Part shown: in pieces, positions 8,235 to 15,380 of the stretch
Position numbering within the stretch: position 1 is the first letter of the stretch
How the letters are laid out: each line of letters begins with the position of its first letter
Assembly: GCA_900549535.1 (NCBI GenBank)
Contig: UROR01000012.1
Coordinates: 1 to 26,430, forward strand
DNA length: 26,430 nucleotides
Source of the DNA: an uncultured Collinsella sp.
Lineage (GTDB): Bacteria; Actinomycetota; Coriobacteriia; Coriobacteriales; Coriobacteriaceae
Direction of reading: 5' to 3'
Notes under the pieces: generated by a model
Told to the model about the DNA's origin: nothing
What the model saw: only the letters and a program-made list of their open reading frames with translations
The model's database searches: none
Made by a program: the position numbers and the translations under genes

Positions 8235-8262
8235 AAACGTGCCGCCCCTATCGGGGCGGCAC
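8235..8262 (-). terminator. Rho-independent terminator downstream of rubrerythrin
   Basis: Stem GTGCCGCCCC/GGGGCGGCAC (8239-8248 with 8253-8262), four-base loop, followed on the minus strand by GTTTTG. It has the same stem as the terminator at 7221-7248. Confidence 0.8.
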
Positions 8263-8311
8263 GCAAACTTCTTATCAGCTTTTCAGTAACGAGCACGCGA
8301 CGACCCAAAGC

Positions 8312-8397
8312 GGGCCGGGAGGGCCGGACTACCTTCCCTCAACGCGACCCTGCGAAGCCGTGAGCGAGGAGGGAAGGTAATCCGGCCCTCCCGGCCC
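8312..8397. repeat. 29-bp inverted repeat (one mismatch), 28-base spacer
   Basis: Arms 8312-8340 and 8369-8397 are complementary except for one position (ACTACC against ATTACC), which can still pair as G-U in RNA from one strand. The arms are G+C-rich. The repeat lies 22 bases after the rubrerythrin stop and would form a very stable hairpin in its 3' untranslated region. Confidence 0.85.
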
Positions 8398-8418
8398 AGC
8401 TCACGCTAGCGCCACACG

Positions 8419-8958
8419 CTAGTAGTTCACCACCTGCTCTTCAAAGTACGCCTTGGGGTGGTTACACACCGGGCACACCTCGGGCGCCTCGGCACCAACG
8501 TGCAGGTGCCCACAGTTCAGGCACTTCCACACCTTCACGCCCTCGCGCTCAAACACCTCGCCCGACTCGATGCGCTCGACGAGTTTGTTGTAGCGCTCCT
8601 CGTGGGCCTTCTCGACGGCGGCGACACCGCGGAACTTCTCGGCGATCTCGACAAAGCCCTCCTCCTCGGCGGTCTTGGCAAACTCGTCGTACATCGTGGT
8701 CCACTCGTAGTTCTCGCCCGCAGCGGCATCACGCAAGTTGTCCAGGGTATCGGGGACGGCGCCATCGTGCAGATACTTAAACCACAGTTTGGCGTGCTCG
8801 GACTCGTTGCCGGCCGTCTCGGCAAAGATGTTCGAGATCTGAACGTAGCCGTCCTTCTTGGCCTTGGAGGCATAGTAGCGATACTTGGTGTGTGCCTGGG
8901 ACTCACCGGCAAAAGCGGTCTCGAGGTTCTTCTTGGTTTGGGAATTCTCAAAATCCAT
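8419..8958 (-). CDS. Rubrerythrin
   Basis: A 179-residue non-haem di-iron peroxidase that reduces hydrogen peroxide in anaerobes. The N-terminal four-helix domain shows the ligand motifs (Glu19 in AFAGESQAH, ExxH at 52-55, and a later VEKAHEERY repeat). The C-terminus is a rubredoxin-like iron site with CLNCG and CPVC knuckles. Size is normal. The start at 8958 (MDFENSQ) matches the usual family N-terminus and has GAAGGGAAG upstream; a Met six codons earlier is rejected. It lies downstream of the Rrf2/MutY-like pair on the same strand (114-base gap) and ends at a large hairpin and a terminator. Confidence 0.96.
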   Translation of the reverse strand: MDFENSQTKKNLETAFAGESQAHTKYRYYASKAKKDGYVQISNIFAETAGNESEHAKLWFKYLHDGAVPDTLDNLRDAAAGENYEWTTMYDEFAKTAEEEGFVEIAEKFRGVAAVEKAHEERYNKLVERIESGEVFEREGVKVWKCLNCGHLHVGAEAPEVCPVCNHPKAYFEEQVVNY

Positions 8959-9072
8959 AGGTGTACTTCCCTTCAACGCATGCCGCCCGTAGGCTTCGAG
9001 CGGCCTTGTCTTTAGGATGCCCTCATGCCGGAAATCTAAACCTTACAATCCTGTTCTTCAGATTTGCACAGG

Positions 9073-9978
9073 CTAGATGCTCAGCCAGCGATCGCCCTCG
9101 GCTCGGCAAAAGCCCTCACGCTCCAGATCGGCAAGAATACTTGCGACCAGCTCGCGCTCGACCGAATCTCGGCCGGCTGCCGTCTCCATCTCGTTAACGC
9201 CTGCAACAGCTTCATCAACCGTAATCCCCGCCGGCTGGCCATCGCGCGCTGCCAGCAACATACGCACGATATGCGCGCGCTTTTGGCGACGCGAGCCCTC
9301 AAACTTGGACTGACGACTATAGCCCGCCGACCGCCTGGACGGATTGGGCAACGTCTTTTTTAGATATGCACCGTAATCTAGCAACGCGTAATACCACGCG
9401 CGCGGCGTGTCGGCATCGTCTTGAGGCGCGGCAAAGGGCGCAATCTCATCCGCCGCCGCACCAGGGGCCGCCGGACAGGCGGCTTGGATCAGCGGCACCA
9501 GCTCGCGATCGGGAACGGCCGGCACATCGGGAAAGAAATGATGCAGAAAGACCGTGCGCACATTGGTCTCCAGATACACGCCTGGAAGATCAAACGCAAA
9601 CGAACGGATGCCCTGCGCCGTTGCCGGGCCAATACCGGGCAGCGCGACCAGATTGTGCGTCTCGCGCGGAAACTCCCCGCCCCAATCCTCTACGACCCGT
9701 TGAGCGGCCCCATGAAGCGCCAGAGCGCGTCGGTTGTAGCCCATGCCCTGCCAAGCGTCCAAAACATCGGAAGGCGCGGCCTGGGCAAGCGCCTGCACAG
9801 TCGGAAAACGATCGAGCCACACCGGCATGCGCGCCTCCACACGCGGCACCTGCGTTTGCTGCAGCATGACCTCAGAAAGCCAAATGATGTACGGATCGCG
9901 TGTGCGGCGCCACGGAAGGTCGCGATAACGCAGGACCCCTTCCGAACGAATCATCGAACGAAAGGGGTCCTGAATCAT
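9073..9978 (-). CDS. MutY-like A/G-specific adenine glycosylase without Fe-S cluster
   Basis: A 301-residue HhH-GPD glycosylase. It keeps the MutY signature LPWR..DPY..WLSEVMLQQTQV with catalytic Glu36, and the helix-hairpin-helix LPGIGPATA (113-121). Two features differ from classical MutY. The catalytic-Asp position reads ETNV (Glu137). There is also no C-terminal four-Cys cluster and no clear MutT-like domain; a KKTLPNPSRRS...QSKFEGS segment takes their place. A MutY subfamily with these traits probably exists, but I cannot confirm it here. The role would be removal of A opposite 8-oxoG. AAGGAG lies upstream of the start, and the gene follows the Rrf2 regulator by 21 bases, so the two are an operon. 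Confidence 0.87.
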   Translation of the reverse strand: MIQDPFRSMIRSEGVLRYRDLPWRRTRDPYIIWLSEVMLQQTQVPRVEARMPVWLDRFPTVQALAQAAPSDVLDAWQGMGYNRRALALHGAAQRVVEDWGGEFPRETHNLVALPGIGPATAQGIRSFAFDLPGVYLETNVRTVFLHHFFPDVPAVPDRELVPLIQAACPAAPGAAADEIAPFAAPQDDADTPRAWYYALLDYGAYLKKTLPNPSRRSAGYSRQSKFEGSRRQKRAHIVRMLLAARDGQPAGITVDEAVAGVNEMETAAGRDSVERELVASILADLEREGFCRAEGDRWLSI

Positions 9979-9999
9979 GGCTATGCTCCTTATGCGGCG

Positions 10000-10485
10000 C
10001 TATTCCTCCCGGTAAGCGCACGCGCAGGTGGCGTACTCGGGAAACGCTTCGCGGTCGGCGAACTTGGGATCGACGGCTGGGAACTGGCGGTGAGCGACGA
10101 TGTCGCCGAGCGAAACGGAATCGAGGTAGTCGCGCATCAACGCCTGAGCTCCGGCCCACAGGGGATGATAGCAGCACGCGCCCATGCGCGCACAGTCACC
10201 ATCGGGCGCGGTGCAGTCGTTCATAACCATAGGACCCTGAACGGTCTCGACGACCTGGCGGATAGTGACGTCGTCCGGACTGACCTTGAGACGCATGCCA
10301 CCGTGGACGCCACGCAGGCTCTCCACAATACCGGCCTGGACCAAACCGTGCTGAATCGAGCGGGCAAACGAATACGGGACATTGACCTCTTCGGCAGCGG
10401 TGCGAACAGAAAGCAAACACTCCGGATCCTCAGCAAGCATCGCCAGCATACGAAGGGCGTAATCAGTCTTCCTCGATATGTCCAT
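10000..10485 (-). CDS. Rrf2-family Fe-S transcriptional regulator
   Basis: A 161-residue regulator. The N-terminal winged helix starts with MDISRKTDYALRMLAML and has the typical YSFARSIQHGLVQAGIVES-RG-HGG region. A cysteine cluster follows (Cys91, 98, 104, 105; Cx6Cx5CC) in the position where IscR/NsrR/RsrR bind an iron-sulphur cluster. It therefore probably senses redox state, nitric oxide or cluster supply. The start at 10485 is set by AAGGGG just upstream; the longer frame adds an unrelated tail. It is the first gene of an operon with the MutY-like enzyme and lies near rubrerythrin. The promoter region contains a 12-bp palindrome that could be its own or another regulator's site. Confidence 0.94.
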   Translation of the reverse strand: MDISRKTDYALRMLAMLAEDPECLLSVRTAAEEVNVPYSFARSIQHGLVQAGIVESLRGVHGGMRLKVSPDDVTIRQVVETVQGPMVMNDCTAPDGDCARMGACCYHPLWAGAQALMRDYLDSVSLGDIVAHRQFPAVDPKFADREAFPEYATCACAYREE

Positions 10486-10645
10486 TTTTCCCCTTTCAAG
10501 GAATACGAACAGCTCGAACGAGCTCCGGGGCCGAGCTTGTGTCGAGACGCTAAATGACCGCCAGGACATCCAAATGGTAAATCGGATATCCACTGAGTGC
10601 CGCGCTTGGAGCGAAATGCATCAGATGCGGCGCGCAGTGCAATTT

Positions 10646-10651
10646 AGTATA
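10646..10651 (-). promoter_or_regulatory. Candidate -10 box of the rrf2-mutY-like operon
   Basis: TATACT on the minus strand, 160 bases upstream of the rrf2 start, giving a long leader. The -35 region (TTCTAC at 17 bases) is weak, which fits a regulated promoter. Confidence 0.45.
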
Positions 10652-10678
10652 ACCTAACCCCCTGTCTCGTAGAACAGG

Positions 10679-10690
10679 TGTTGCGCAACA
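10679..10690. promoter_or_regulatory. 12-bp perfect palindrome TGTTGCGCAACA, copy 2
   Basis: Identical to 1201-1212. It lies 27 bases upstream of the rrf2 -10 box, next to the -35 position, as a candidate operator. Confidence 0.45.
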
Positions 10691-10808
10691 AAGCTGTTGT
10701 TCAGACAGATATACTTATTAGATTTTACTTGCGTTCCCGAAGGCGCGAGGATTCTGGGCGAAGATGCACTAGGGCGATCGTTCTATCGAAACAAAGTGCA
10801 TCAAACGC

Positions 10809-10835
10809 AAAAAGCCACGTCCGAAGACGTGGCTT
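10809..10835 (-). terminator. Terminator of tRNA-Asp
   Basis: Perfect 9-bp stem AGCCACGTC/GACGTGGCT closed by a TTCG tetraloop on the minus strand, followed by TTTTT. It starts about 10 bases beyond the tRNA 3' end. Confidence 0.92.
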
Positions 10836-10844
10836 AAATTGCGT

Positions 10845-10922
<78 letters not shown>

Positions 10923-10968
10923 AGGCAGACGTTCGCGTTTGTTTCCGCTCGCGTGCGCTGCGGGGATT

Positions 10969-10998
10969 AGTATACACAGAAGTCTGTCCGGCGCGCAA
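10969..10998 (-). promoter_or_regulatory. Promoter of tRNA-Asp
   Basis: Minus strand: TTGCGC (10998-10993), 18-base spacer, TATACT (10974-10969). Predicted start about 40 bases before the mature tRNA. Confidence 0.6.
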
Positions 10999-11031
10999 CA
11001 ACTTTTTTGAAAAAATTTTTTGGGTCCCTCC

Positions 11032-11174
11032 GGGAGGGTCTCCGGGGCTGAGGGCGGGGGTTAAGTTTGCTGCTCTACAGTCCTGCGCAAGACGGAAAGC
11101 ACATTAAGTGCTTTCCTTTGCGTGCGGAACTCGCGACAAACTTAACCCCCGCCCTCAGCCCCGGAGACCCTCCC
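11032..11174. repeat. 38-bp perfect inverted repeat with nested 9-bp hairpin
   Basis: Arms 11032-11069 and 11137-11174 are perfectly complementary. Inside the 67-base spacer is a second dyad GGAAAGCAC/GTGCTTTCC around ATTAA. The whole unit would fold into one long hairpin. It has no transposase, and no flanking duplication was recognised. It may be a non-autonomous element or a structured RNA. Confidence 0.88.
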
Positions 11175-11294
11175 TGCCGTCACATTGTTCAATCAGTTTT
11201 GCGGGCGTGCGCCGCTGCGCGGCTAGCCCGCATGCTCCTCGGCGGGGTTGGTCTGATGGATCTTGTTGAACTTCCGCCTTTGGCTCAAATGGAA

Positions 11295-11326
11295 ACGGGG
11301 GGACGCATCTGCATCCCCCGTTTTTG
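11295..11326. terminator. Bidirectional terminator after the YfcE-like gene
   Basis: Stem ACGGGGG/CCCCCGT (11295-11301 with 11315-11321), extended inward by GGA..TCC pairs. The plus-strand side ends in TTTTT; the minus-strand side has a weaker T-tract. It lies seven bases after the phosphoesterase stop. Confidence 0.7.
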
Positions 11327-11332
11327 TTGTGA

Positions 11333-11800
11333 TTACTCTAGGTCAATAAACTTAGTGCTTAGGATCTTGCCGTCTTTTACTAGCATTCTGGCCATGGTGG
11401 GGCCTCGGGTGCCTCTGGGGTAGCTGGCGCTGCCCGGGTTGAGGACTAAGCAACGGCCCACTTGGACTTCTTTGGTTACGTGGGTGTGGCCGTTGATGGC
11501 TACGTCTACGGATCCCACCGGAAGGTCTTCGCGGTAGTGGGCTACGGCGAATTTGAGGCCTTCGCAGGTAAAGAGCGCAAGACGGTCTACATCGGGGCCG
11601 TAGTCGCGGTAGTAATCGTTGTTGCCCAGGACCGCTCGCACGGGAGCGATAGTGCGTAGGTGCTCGTAGTCCATCTCTGACGTAAGGTCGCCGGCGTGGA
11701 TAATCAGATCCGCGCCCTCAAGCTCATCCAGGAGCGCAGGCGAAAGATAGCCGTGGGTGTCCGAGATGATGTCGATGCGCTTGGCGCTTGCACTGTTCAT
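11333..11800 (-). CDS. YfcE/MJ0936-type metallophosphoesterase
   Basis: A 155-residue calcineurin-like phosphodiesterase. Metal-binding motifs appear in order: IISDTHG (Asp14, His16), HAGDLT (Asp38), GNND (Asn60), AVAH (His88) and NGHTH (His105, His107). Small proteins of this family hydrolyse phosphodiesters in vitro; the physiological substrate is usually unknown. Length is normal. The start at 11800 has GGAAGGG upstream. The gene lies after the LytTR regulator terminator (11840-11875) and so is probably its own transcription unit, ended by the terminator at 11295-11326. Confidence 0.92.
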   Translation of the reverse strand: MNSASAKRIDIISDTHGYLSPALLDELEGADLIIHAGDLTSEMDYEHLRTIAPVRAVLGNNDYYRDYGPDVDRLALFTCEGLKFAVAHYREDLPVGSVDVAINGHTHVTKEVQVGRCLVLNPGSASYPRGTRGPTMARMLVKDGKILSTKFIDLE

Positions 11801-11839
11801 GGGATCCCTTCCGCAAAAAACGATTCGGCAGATACATAC

Positions 11840-11875
11840 AAAAAAGGCCCCACGGGTCTACAGGGCTGCGGGGCC
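11840..11875 (-). terminator. Terminator of the first LytTR regulator
   Basis: GGCCCC/GGGGCC stem (11846-11851 with 11870-11875) followed on the minus strand by six Ts, seven bases after the gene's stop. Confidence 0.85.
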
Positions 11876-11881
11876 AGTGTG

Positions 11882-12598
11882 CTAGAGACTCAGGGCCTTC
11901 TTGAGCGGCACGACGCGGCGGCGCGAAACCGGCACGCGTTCGTCGACGCCCGTAATGCCCAGCTGGATGGCGCCCGAGGGCACCGTCTCGACGTCCGTGA
12001 CGCACGCCAAGTTGACGATATAGCGGCGGTGAACACGGAAGAAGCCAAAGTCGCAGAGCTTGGCCTCAAACTGCGCCAGCGAGGTCGTCGACAAAAAGCG
12101 ATCATCGACGGTATAGATGCAGGAGTAATCGTCCTTGGCCATGATAAAGCGAATGTCGTCCACGGGAATGAGCACCTTGCGGCCGCCCTTTTCCACCGGG
12201 ATACGCTCGATGGTCACCTTGCTGTCCGTAACCGGCTTGGCGCGTTGCATGACCTTCTCGATCGCGCGATCCAAGCGAGCTTCCTCGACCGGCTTCATCA
12301 GATAATCGACGGCATCCACGTCGAATGCCTCGACCGCATGGTCACTATACGCAGTCACAAACACGATCGCCGGCGGATTTTTGAGCTTATGCAGCGCCTC
12401 GGCAAGTTGCAGGCCCGAGGCACCGGGCATCGAGATATCGAGAAACACGACATCCACGCGACTTTCCATAAGCATCTCGATGGCGGAGCGGACGCTCGAC
12501 GCCTCCGTGATCGTGCCGATCTTGCCCGTTTGCTCGAGCAGGAAGCGAAGCTCCGAGCGAGCCGGCGCCTCATCATCCACAATCATCGCACGCAGCAT
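11882..12598 (-). CDS. LytTR-family response regulator, module 1
   Basis: A 238-residue regulator. The receiver domain (residues 1-120) has acidic pair Asp8/Asp9, phosphoacceptor Asp54 (FLDISMPG), Thr82 and Lys102. A LytTR DNA-binding domain follows at about 135-238, with FRVHRRYIVNL near its centre. LytTR regulators bind direct repeats upstream of cell-envelope, toxin or transporter genes. The start at 12598 is chosen because AAAGG lies about ten bases upstream; a TTG seven codons earlier is less likely. The cognate sensor gene ends 72 bases upstream on the same strand. Confidence 0.94.
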   Translation of the reverse strand: MLRAMIVDDEAPARSELRFLLEQTGKIGTITEASSVRSAIEMLMESRVDVVFLDISMPGASGLQLAEALHKLKNPPAIVFVTAYSDHAVEAFDVDAVDYLMKPVEEARLDRAIEKVMQRAKPVTDSKVTIERIPVEKGGRKVLIPVDDIRFIMAKDDYSCIYTVDDRFLSTTSLAQFEAKLCDFGFFRVHRRYIVNLACVTDVETVPSGAIQLGITGVDERVPVSRRRVVPLKKALSL

Positions 12599-12670
12599 AG
12601 GGATAAAACCTTTCGTCAACTAACTACGCCGGGCATCCGTCGCATGACGTTGAGCCCGTAGCCTTTTATT

Positions 12671-14014
12671 TTACTCTTGAATGTCAAAGATGCTCTCTGA
12701 CAAATCAAGATGAAGGAGCACTTTGGTGCCCTTGCCCGGCGCCGATTCGACACGCGTATAGGAGTGCGGCCCATAAAAGCGATGGATGCGCTCCGAAATA
12801 TTGTGCATGGCCACACCGGCGCCGCCACCCTGGGGAGAGCTGGCGTCGGGACGGGCAGAGCGCTCGTCAAACAGTCTGGCGGCGGTACCCTCATCCATGC
12901 CCACGCCATTATCGGCCACGGCAATCAAGATTGCATCCTCGCCGTCTTGGTGAACGGTCACGTCGATCCTCAGGGCGTCGTCATCGCCCATACCATGACG
13001 TACGGCGTTCTCGACAATCGGCTGGATCACGAACGCCGGCACCAGCGTATCTTCCACGTCCTCGGACACATCGAACGTCGCAAGCACGCGGTCCTCGCCA
13101 AAGCGGGCCTTCTCAAAGGTAAGGTAGCGCTTGGTCTGTGCAACCTCGCGCGAGACCGGAATAAGCGATCCCGAGTTGTCGAGCGTGGCACGATAGAACG
13201 ATGAGAACTCACGAAGCAGTTCGCGGGCCCGCAGCGGGTCGGTGCGCGTAAACGATGCAATGGTGTTCAGCGTGTTGAACAGGAAGTGCGGGTTAATCTG
13301 CGCCTGCAGCGCACGCACCTCGGCGCGCGCCGTGAGTTCCTTTTGCACCTCGAGCTCGTGGATGGCGAGCTGCGTGGACAAGATCTCGGCAAAGCCCGAG
13401 GCAAGCGCATACTGGGTACGGTCGACGGCGCGCGGGGTCTTGTAGTAGAACTTGAGCGTGCCGACGGTACGATCGCCCACCTTGATGGGGGCGATAATGC
13501 CGGCGGGGACTTGGTTGTGCGAGCCGTCCGAGCCCACGACATCCACCATACGGTTGAACGACTGCACGATGCCATGTTCGATAACGTAGCGTGTGGCAAG
13601 CGTGTGGATGGGAGTATCGGGCAGCAGTTTTTCCTCAAACTCGCCCGCGCAGGCCAACACGTTGCCCTCGTCGGTGATGGCCACCGTCATGGCGCGCGTC
13701 TCGGGCAAAATGCGCCGGCACACCAAACGCGCCGACTCCTGCGTCAGACCGCCCTTAATGTCCTCGAGCATGGCCGAGGCCACCGAGAGCGTCTCCTCGG
13801 TGTACTGGGAGCGCACCGAATCGGGATTGAGCGTCAAAAAGATAAAGATGCACAGAAAGATGCACAGCAGCGCGCAGGCAATCACCGTGGCGATCGGCTC
13901 GATACCGGTCACCAAGGCAAAAATAAAGTACACCAGCACGCAGATGGCGCAGGCAACGGCAATGATGCGAAAGATTGATATTGAACTATCGCGCTGGGCG
14001 CGGCGGTCGATCAT
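12671..14014 (-). CDS. LytS-type sensor histidine kinase with GAF-like domain, module 1
   Basis: A 447-residue kinase. Two membrane helices (about 15-36 and 41-62) precede a GAF-like sensory domain (about 75-215). The His_kinase domain has phosphoacceptor His243 in QAQINPHFLFNT. The HATPase_c domain has Asn335 (VENAVRHG), DNGVGM (367-372) and a Gly-rich lid. The extracellular loop is tiny, so the signal is probably sensed in the membrane or cytoplasm. The ATG overlaps the stop of the upstream glycosyltransferase by four bases (ATGA), implying translational coupling. It is paralogous to the kinase at 18537-19928: both have the two-helix, GAF-like, ELTAR-E-RALQ-Q--PHFLFNT layout. Confidence 0.95.
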   Translation of the reverse strand: MIDRRAQRDSSISIFRIIAVACAICVLVYFIFALVTGIEPIATVIACALLCIFLCIFIFLTLNPDSVRSQYTEETLSVASAMLEDIKGGLTQESARLVCRRILPETRAMTVAITDEGNVLACAGEFEEKLLPDTPIHTLATRYVIEHGIVQSFNRMVDVVGSDGSHNQVPAGIIAPIKVGDRTVGTLKFYYKTPRAVDRTQYALASGFAEILSTQLAIHELEVQKELTARAEVRALQAQINPHFLFNTLNTIASFTRTDPLRARELLREFSSFYRATLDNSGSLIPVSREVAQTKRYLTFEKARFGEDRVLATFDVSEDVEDTLVPAFVIQPIVENAVRHGMGDDDALRIDVTVHQDGEDAILIAVADNGVGMDEGTAARLFDERSARPDASSPQGGGAGVAMHNISERIHRFYGPHSYTRVESAPGKGTKVLLHLDLSESIFDIQE

Positions 14015-15198
14015 TCGGCCCCCTCCAGGATACTGATCAGTTGTGCGTCACGCCAAAGTTCGTCCATGATCTTGGGCCAGAAACTCTGAAAACGCAGGTA
14101 GCTTGCGGCGTTTTGGCGGGCATAGGTCTTGGCCTCGTCAATGCCATGGCGCCAGATGCGCAGATACCCCTCGTGCTCGCGGGTAAACATGCTGCGGACC
14201 ATGGCGGTCTTGCGCACGCGATCGTCGAGCTCGCGCGAGATCCACGGACCCGGATAGGGCATGAGCGATGCCGCCGTAACGGGAATGAGCTCCTTTTGGT
14301 GCGCGGCGAACGTCAGCTTGGCCCGCTCGTAGTACCAGCGGTACACGTCCTGCATAAAGCGCGGCGAGCGCTTCTCGGACTCTGGCGGCAGGTGGCGCAC
14401 GGTCCACTCGTTATCGAACCACACGTCGTAGCCAAACATGCGCATGTTAAACAGGTAGTCCAGGTCCTCGCCGCGGGTGATAAACGGGTCGAAGGCCACG
14501 CGGGTAAAGGCGCGGGCGTGCAGGGCCATCAGGCCGCCGCACACGTAGTTGGAGCGCGAAATACGGGTACCCGAAAGCGCCTTTTTCATCCAGCGATTGA
14601 ACTCGATACGCTTGGTCCACCAGCGATGGCAAATGCCCACCTTGTCCGTGGGAGCCAGCGGCGACCCGTCGCGATCGTAAAAGTAGCCGCTCTTGACCAG
14701 AATCGGCAGGCCCTGACGCGTCTGCTGACCCAGCGCATAGGTCGCGCGCTTCATAAAGTCGGCATCGATGACGGTCTCGTCATCATCCAAAAAGACAACC
14801 GCGTCGTGCCCCAGCACCGCCGCACAGGCAAGACCCATGTTGCGGATAGCACCGTAGCCGCGCAGGCTCACGCACTCGCCCGAACCCTTGGGCGCGATCT
14901 GCGCCACGCGGTCGGCAACACGCGAAGCCTGAGTATTGGTAACGATGGTGACCTTAAGCGTGGGATGAGCATTAACGATTTCGTGCACGCGATGGGATAC
15001 GTCGGCCGTGGCAGAAACCGGACAGACCACCAAGAGAATGATGCGCGGAATGTCGCGCACCTGTTCGAGCGAAGTCAGGCAGCGATCGAGTTCCGGGTTG
15101 GCGGCATTGAGCGACGTCGAGTGATCGTAGGTGCCGGGAGCGTTTGCTTGGGTATCATCGCCCGCCCAATATGTTGGGATCACAACCGTGGCGTTCAT
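14011..15198 (-). CDS. Family 2 (GT-A fold) glycosyltransferase
   Basis: A 395-residue glycosyltransferase-like protein. It opens with MNATVVIPTYW and has the acidic metal/nucleotide-sugar motif VVFLDDDE (Asp138-140). A conserved ITRGEDLDYLFNMRMFGYD segment (240-256) may hold the acceptor-side acid. There is no signal peptide and no membrane helix is evident, so it probably acts in the cytoplasm. The sugar donor and acceptor cannot be inferred. The start at 15198 has AAGGAGGG upstream; a Met 15 codons earlier lies in the terminator-like leader and is rejected. The gene overlaps the sensor kinase by ATGA, so it is the first gene of a three-gene unit with kinase and regulator. Confidence 0.86.
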   Translation of the reverse strand: MNATVVIPTYWAGDDTQANAPGTYDHSTSLNAANPELDRCLTSLEQVRDIPRIILLVVCPVSATADVSHRVHEIVNAHPTLKVTIVTNTQASRVADRVAQIAPKGSGECVSLRGYGAIRNMGLACAAVLGHDAVVFLDDDETVIDADFMKRATYALGQQTRQGLPILVKSGYFYDRDGSPLAPTDKVGICHRWWTKRIEFNRWMKKALSGTRISRSNYVCGGLMALHARAFTRVAFDPFITRGEDLDYLFNMRMFGYDVWFDNEWTVRHLPPESEKRSPRFMQDVYRWYYERAKLTFAAHQKELIPVTAASLMPYPGPWISRELDDRVRKTAMVRSMFTREHEGYLRIWRHGIDEAKTYARQNAASYLRFQSFWPKIMDELWRDAQLISILEGAE

Positions 15199-15220
15199 AC
15201 CTTTACCCTCCTTGCAACAC

Positions 15221-15256
15221 AAAAACGGGGCGCCGCCAAACACAGGCGACGCCCCG
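15221..15256 (-). terminator. Terminator or attenuator in front of the glycosyltransferase gene
   Basis: Stem CGGGGCG/CGCCCCG, one mismatch, then CGCC/GGCG around a seven-base loop, followed on the minus strand by TTTTT. The T-tract ends only about 22 bases before the glycosyltransferase start. It is 125 bases past the transporter stop, so it may end that transcript, control this one, or both. Confidence 0.75.
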
Positions 15257-15272
15257 CGACCTAGCTGGTTCC

Positions 15273-15278
15273 ATCATA
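15273..15278 (-). promoter_or_regulatory. Candidate -10 box of the glycosyltransferase-kinase-regulator unit
   Basis: TATGAT on the minus strand; the -35 region is poor. Transcripts starting here would enter the terminator-like hairpin (15221-15256) within about ten bases. Confidence 0.35.
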
Positions 15279-15380
15279 CCCACTTGGGCTAAACATTGTT
15301 CGGAAGTCAGAATGATTTATGCAGCTACTTCCAAAAGAGTACTGCAGATAGGCACAAATGCTGTACTGAGCCCGGTTGCC

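Larger units (their letters stand above)
8108..8418. other. Intergenic region between membrane protein and rubrerythrin
   Basis: No coding sequence is seen in 311 bases. It contains the minus-strand terminator at 8235-8262 and the 29-bp inverted repeat at 8312-8397, which lies just after the rubrerythrin stop. Confidence 0.75.
10486..10844. other. Intergenic region upstream of the Rrf2 gene
   Basis: No gene is seen in 359 bases. It contains the rrf2 promoter (-10 at 10646-10651), the palindrome at 10679-10690, an 8-bp inverted repeat (GATGCACT...AGTGCATC, about 10763-10800) and the tRNA terminator at 10809-10835. Confidence 0.65.
10923..11332. other. Intergenic region with tRNA promoter, long inverted repeat and terminator
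   Basis: 410 bases without a credible gene. It contains the tRNA promoter, an A/T-rich block (11001-11021), the 38-bp inverted repeat (11032-11174) and a G+C-rich foldable stretch (11188-11275). In that stretch GTTCAA...TTGAAC encloses a GCGGGC...GCCCGC hairpin. The bidirectional terminator at 11295-11326 ends the region. Plus-strand frames here run through the hairpins and lack ribosome sites. Confidence 0.65.

Noticed and set aside
13975..15264. 429-codon plus-strand frame opposite the glycosyltransferase
   Set aside because: A shadow frame. The minus-strand gene has GT-A motifs, a ribosome site and an ATGA overlap.
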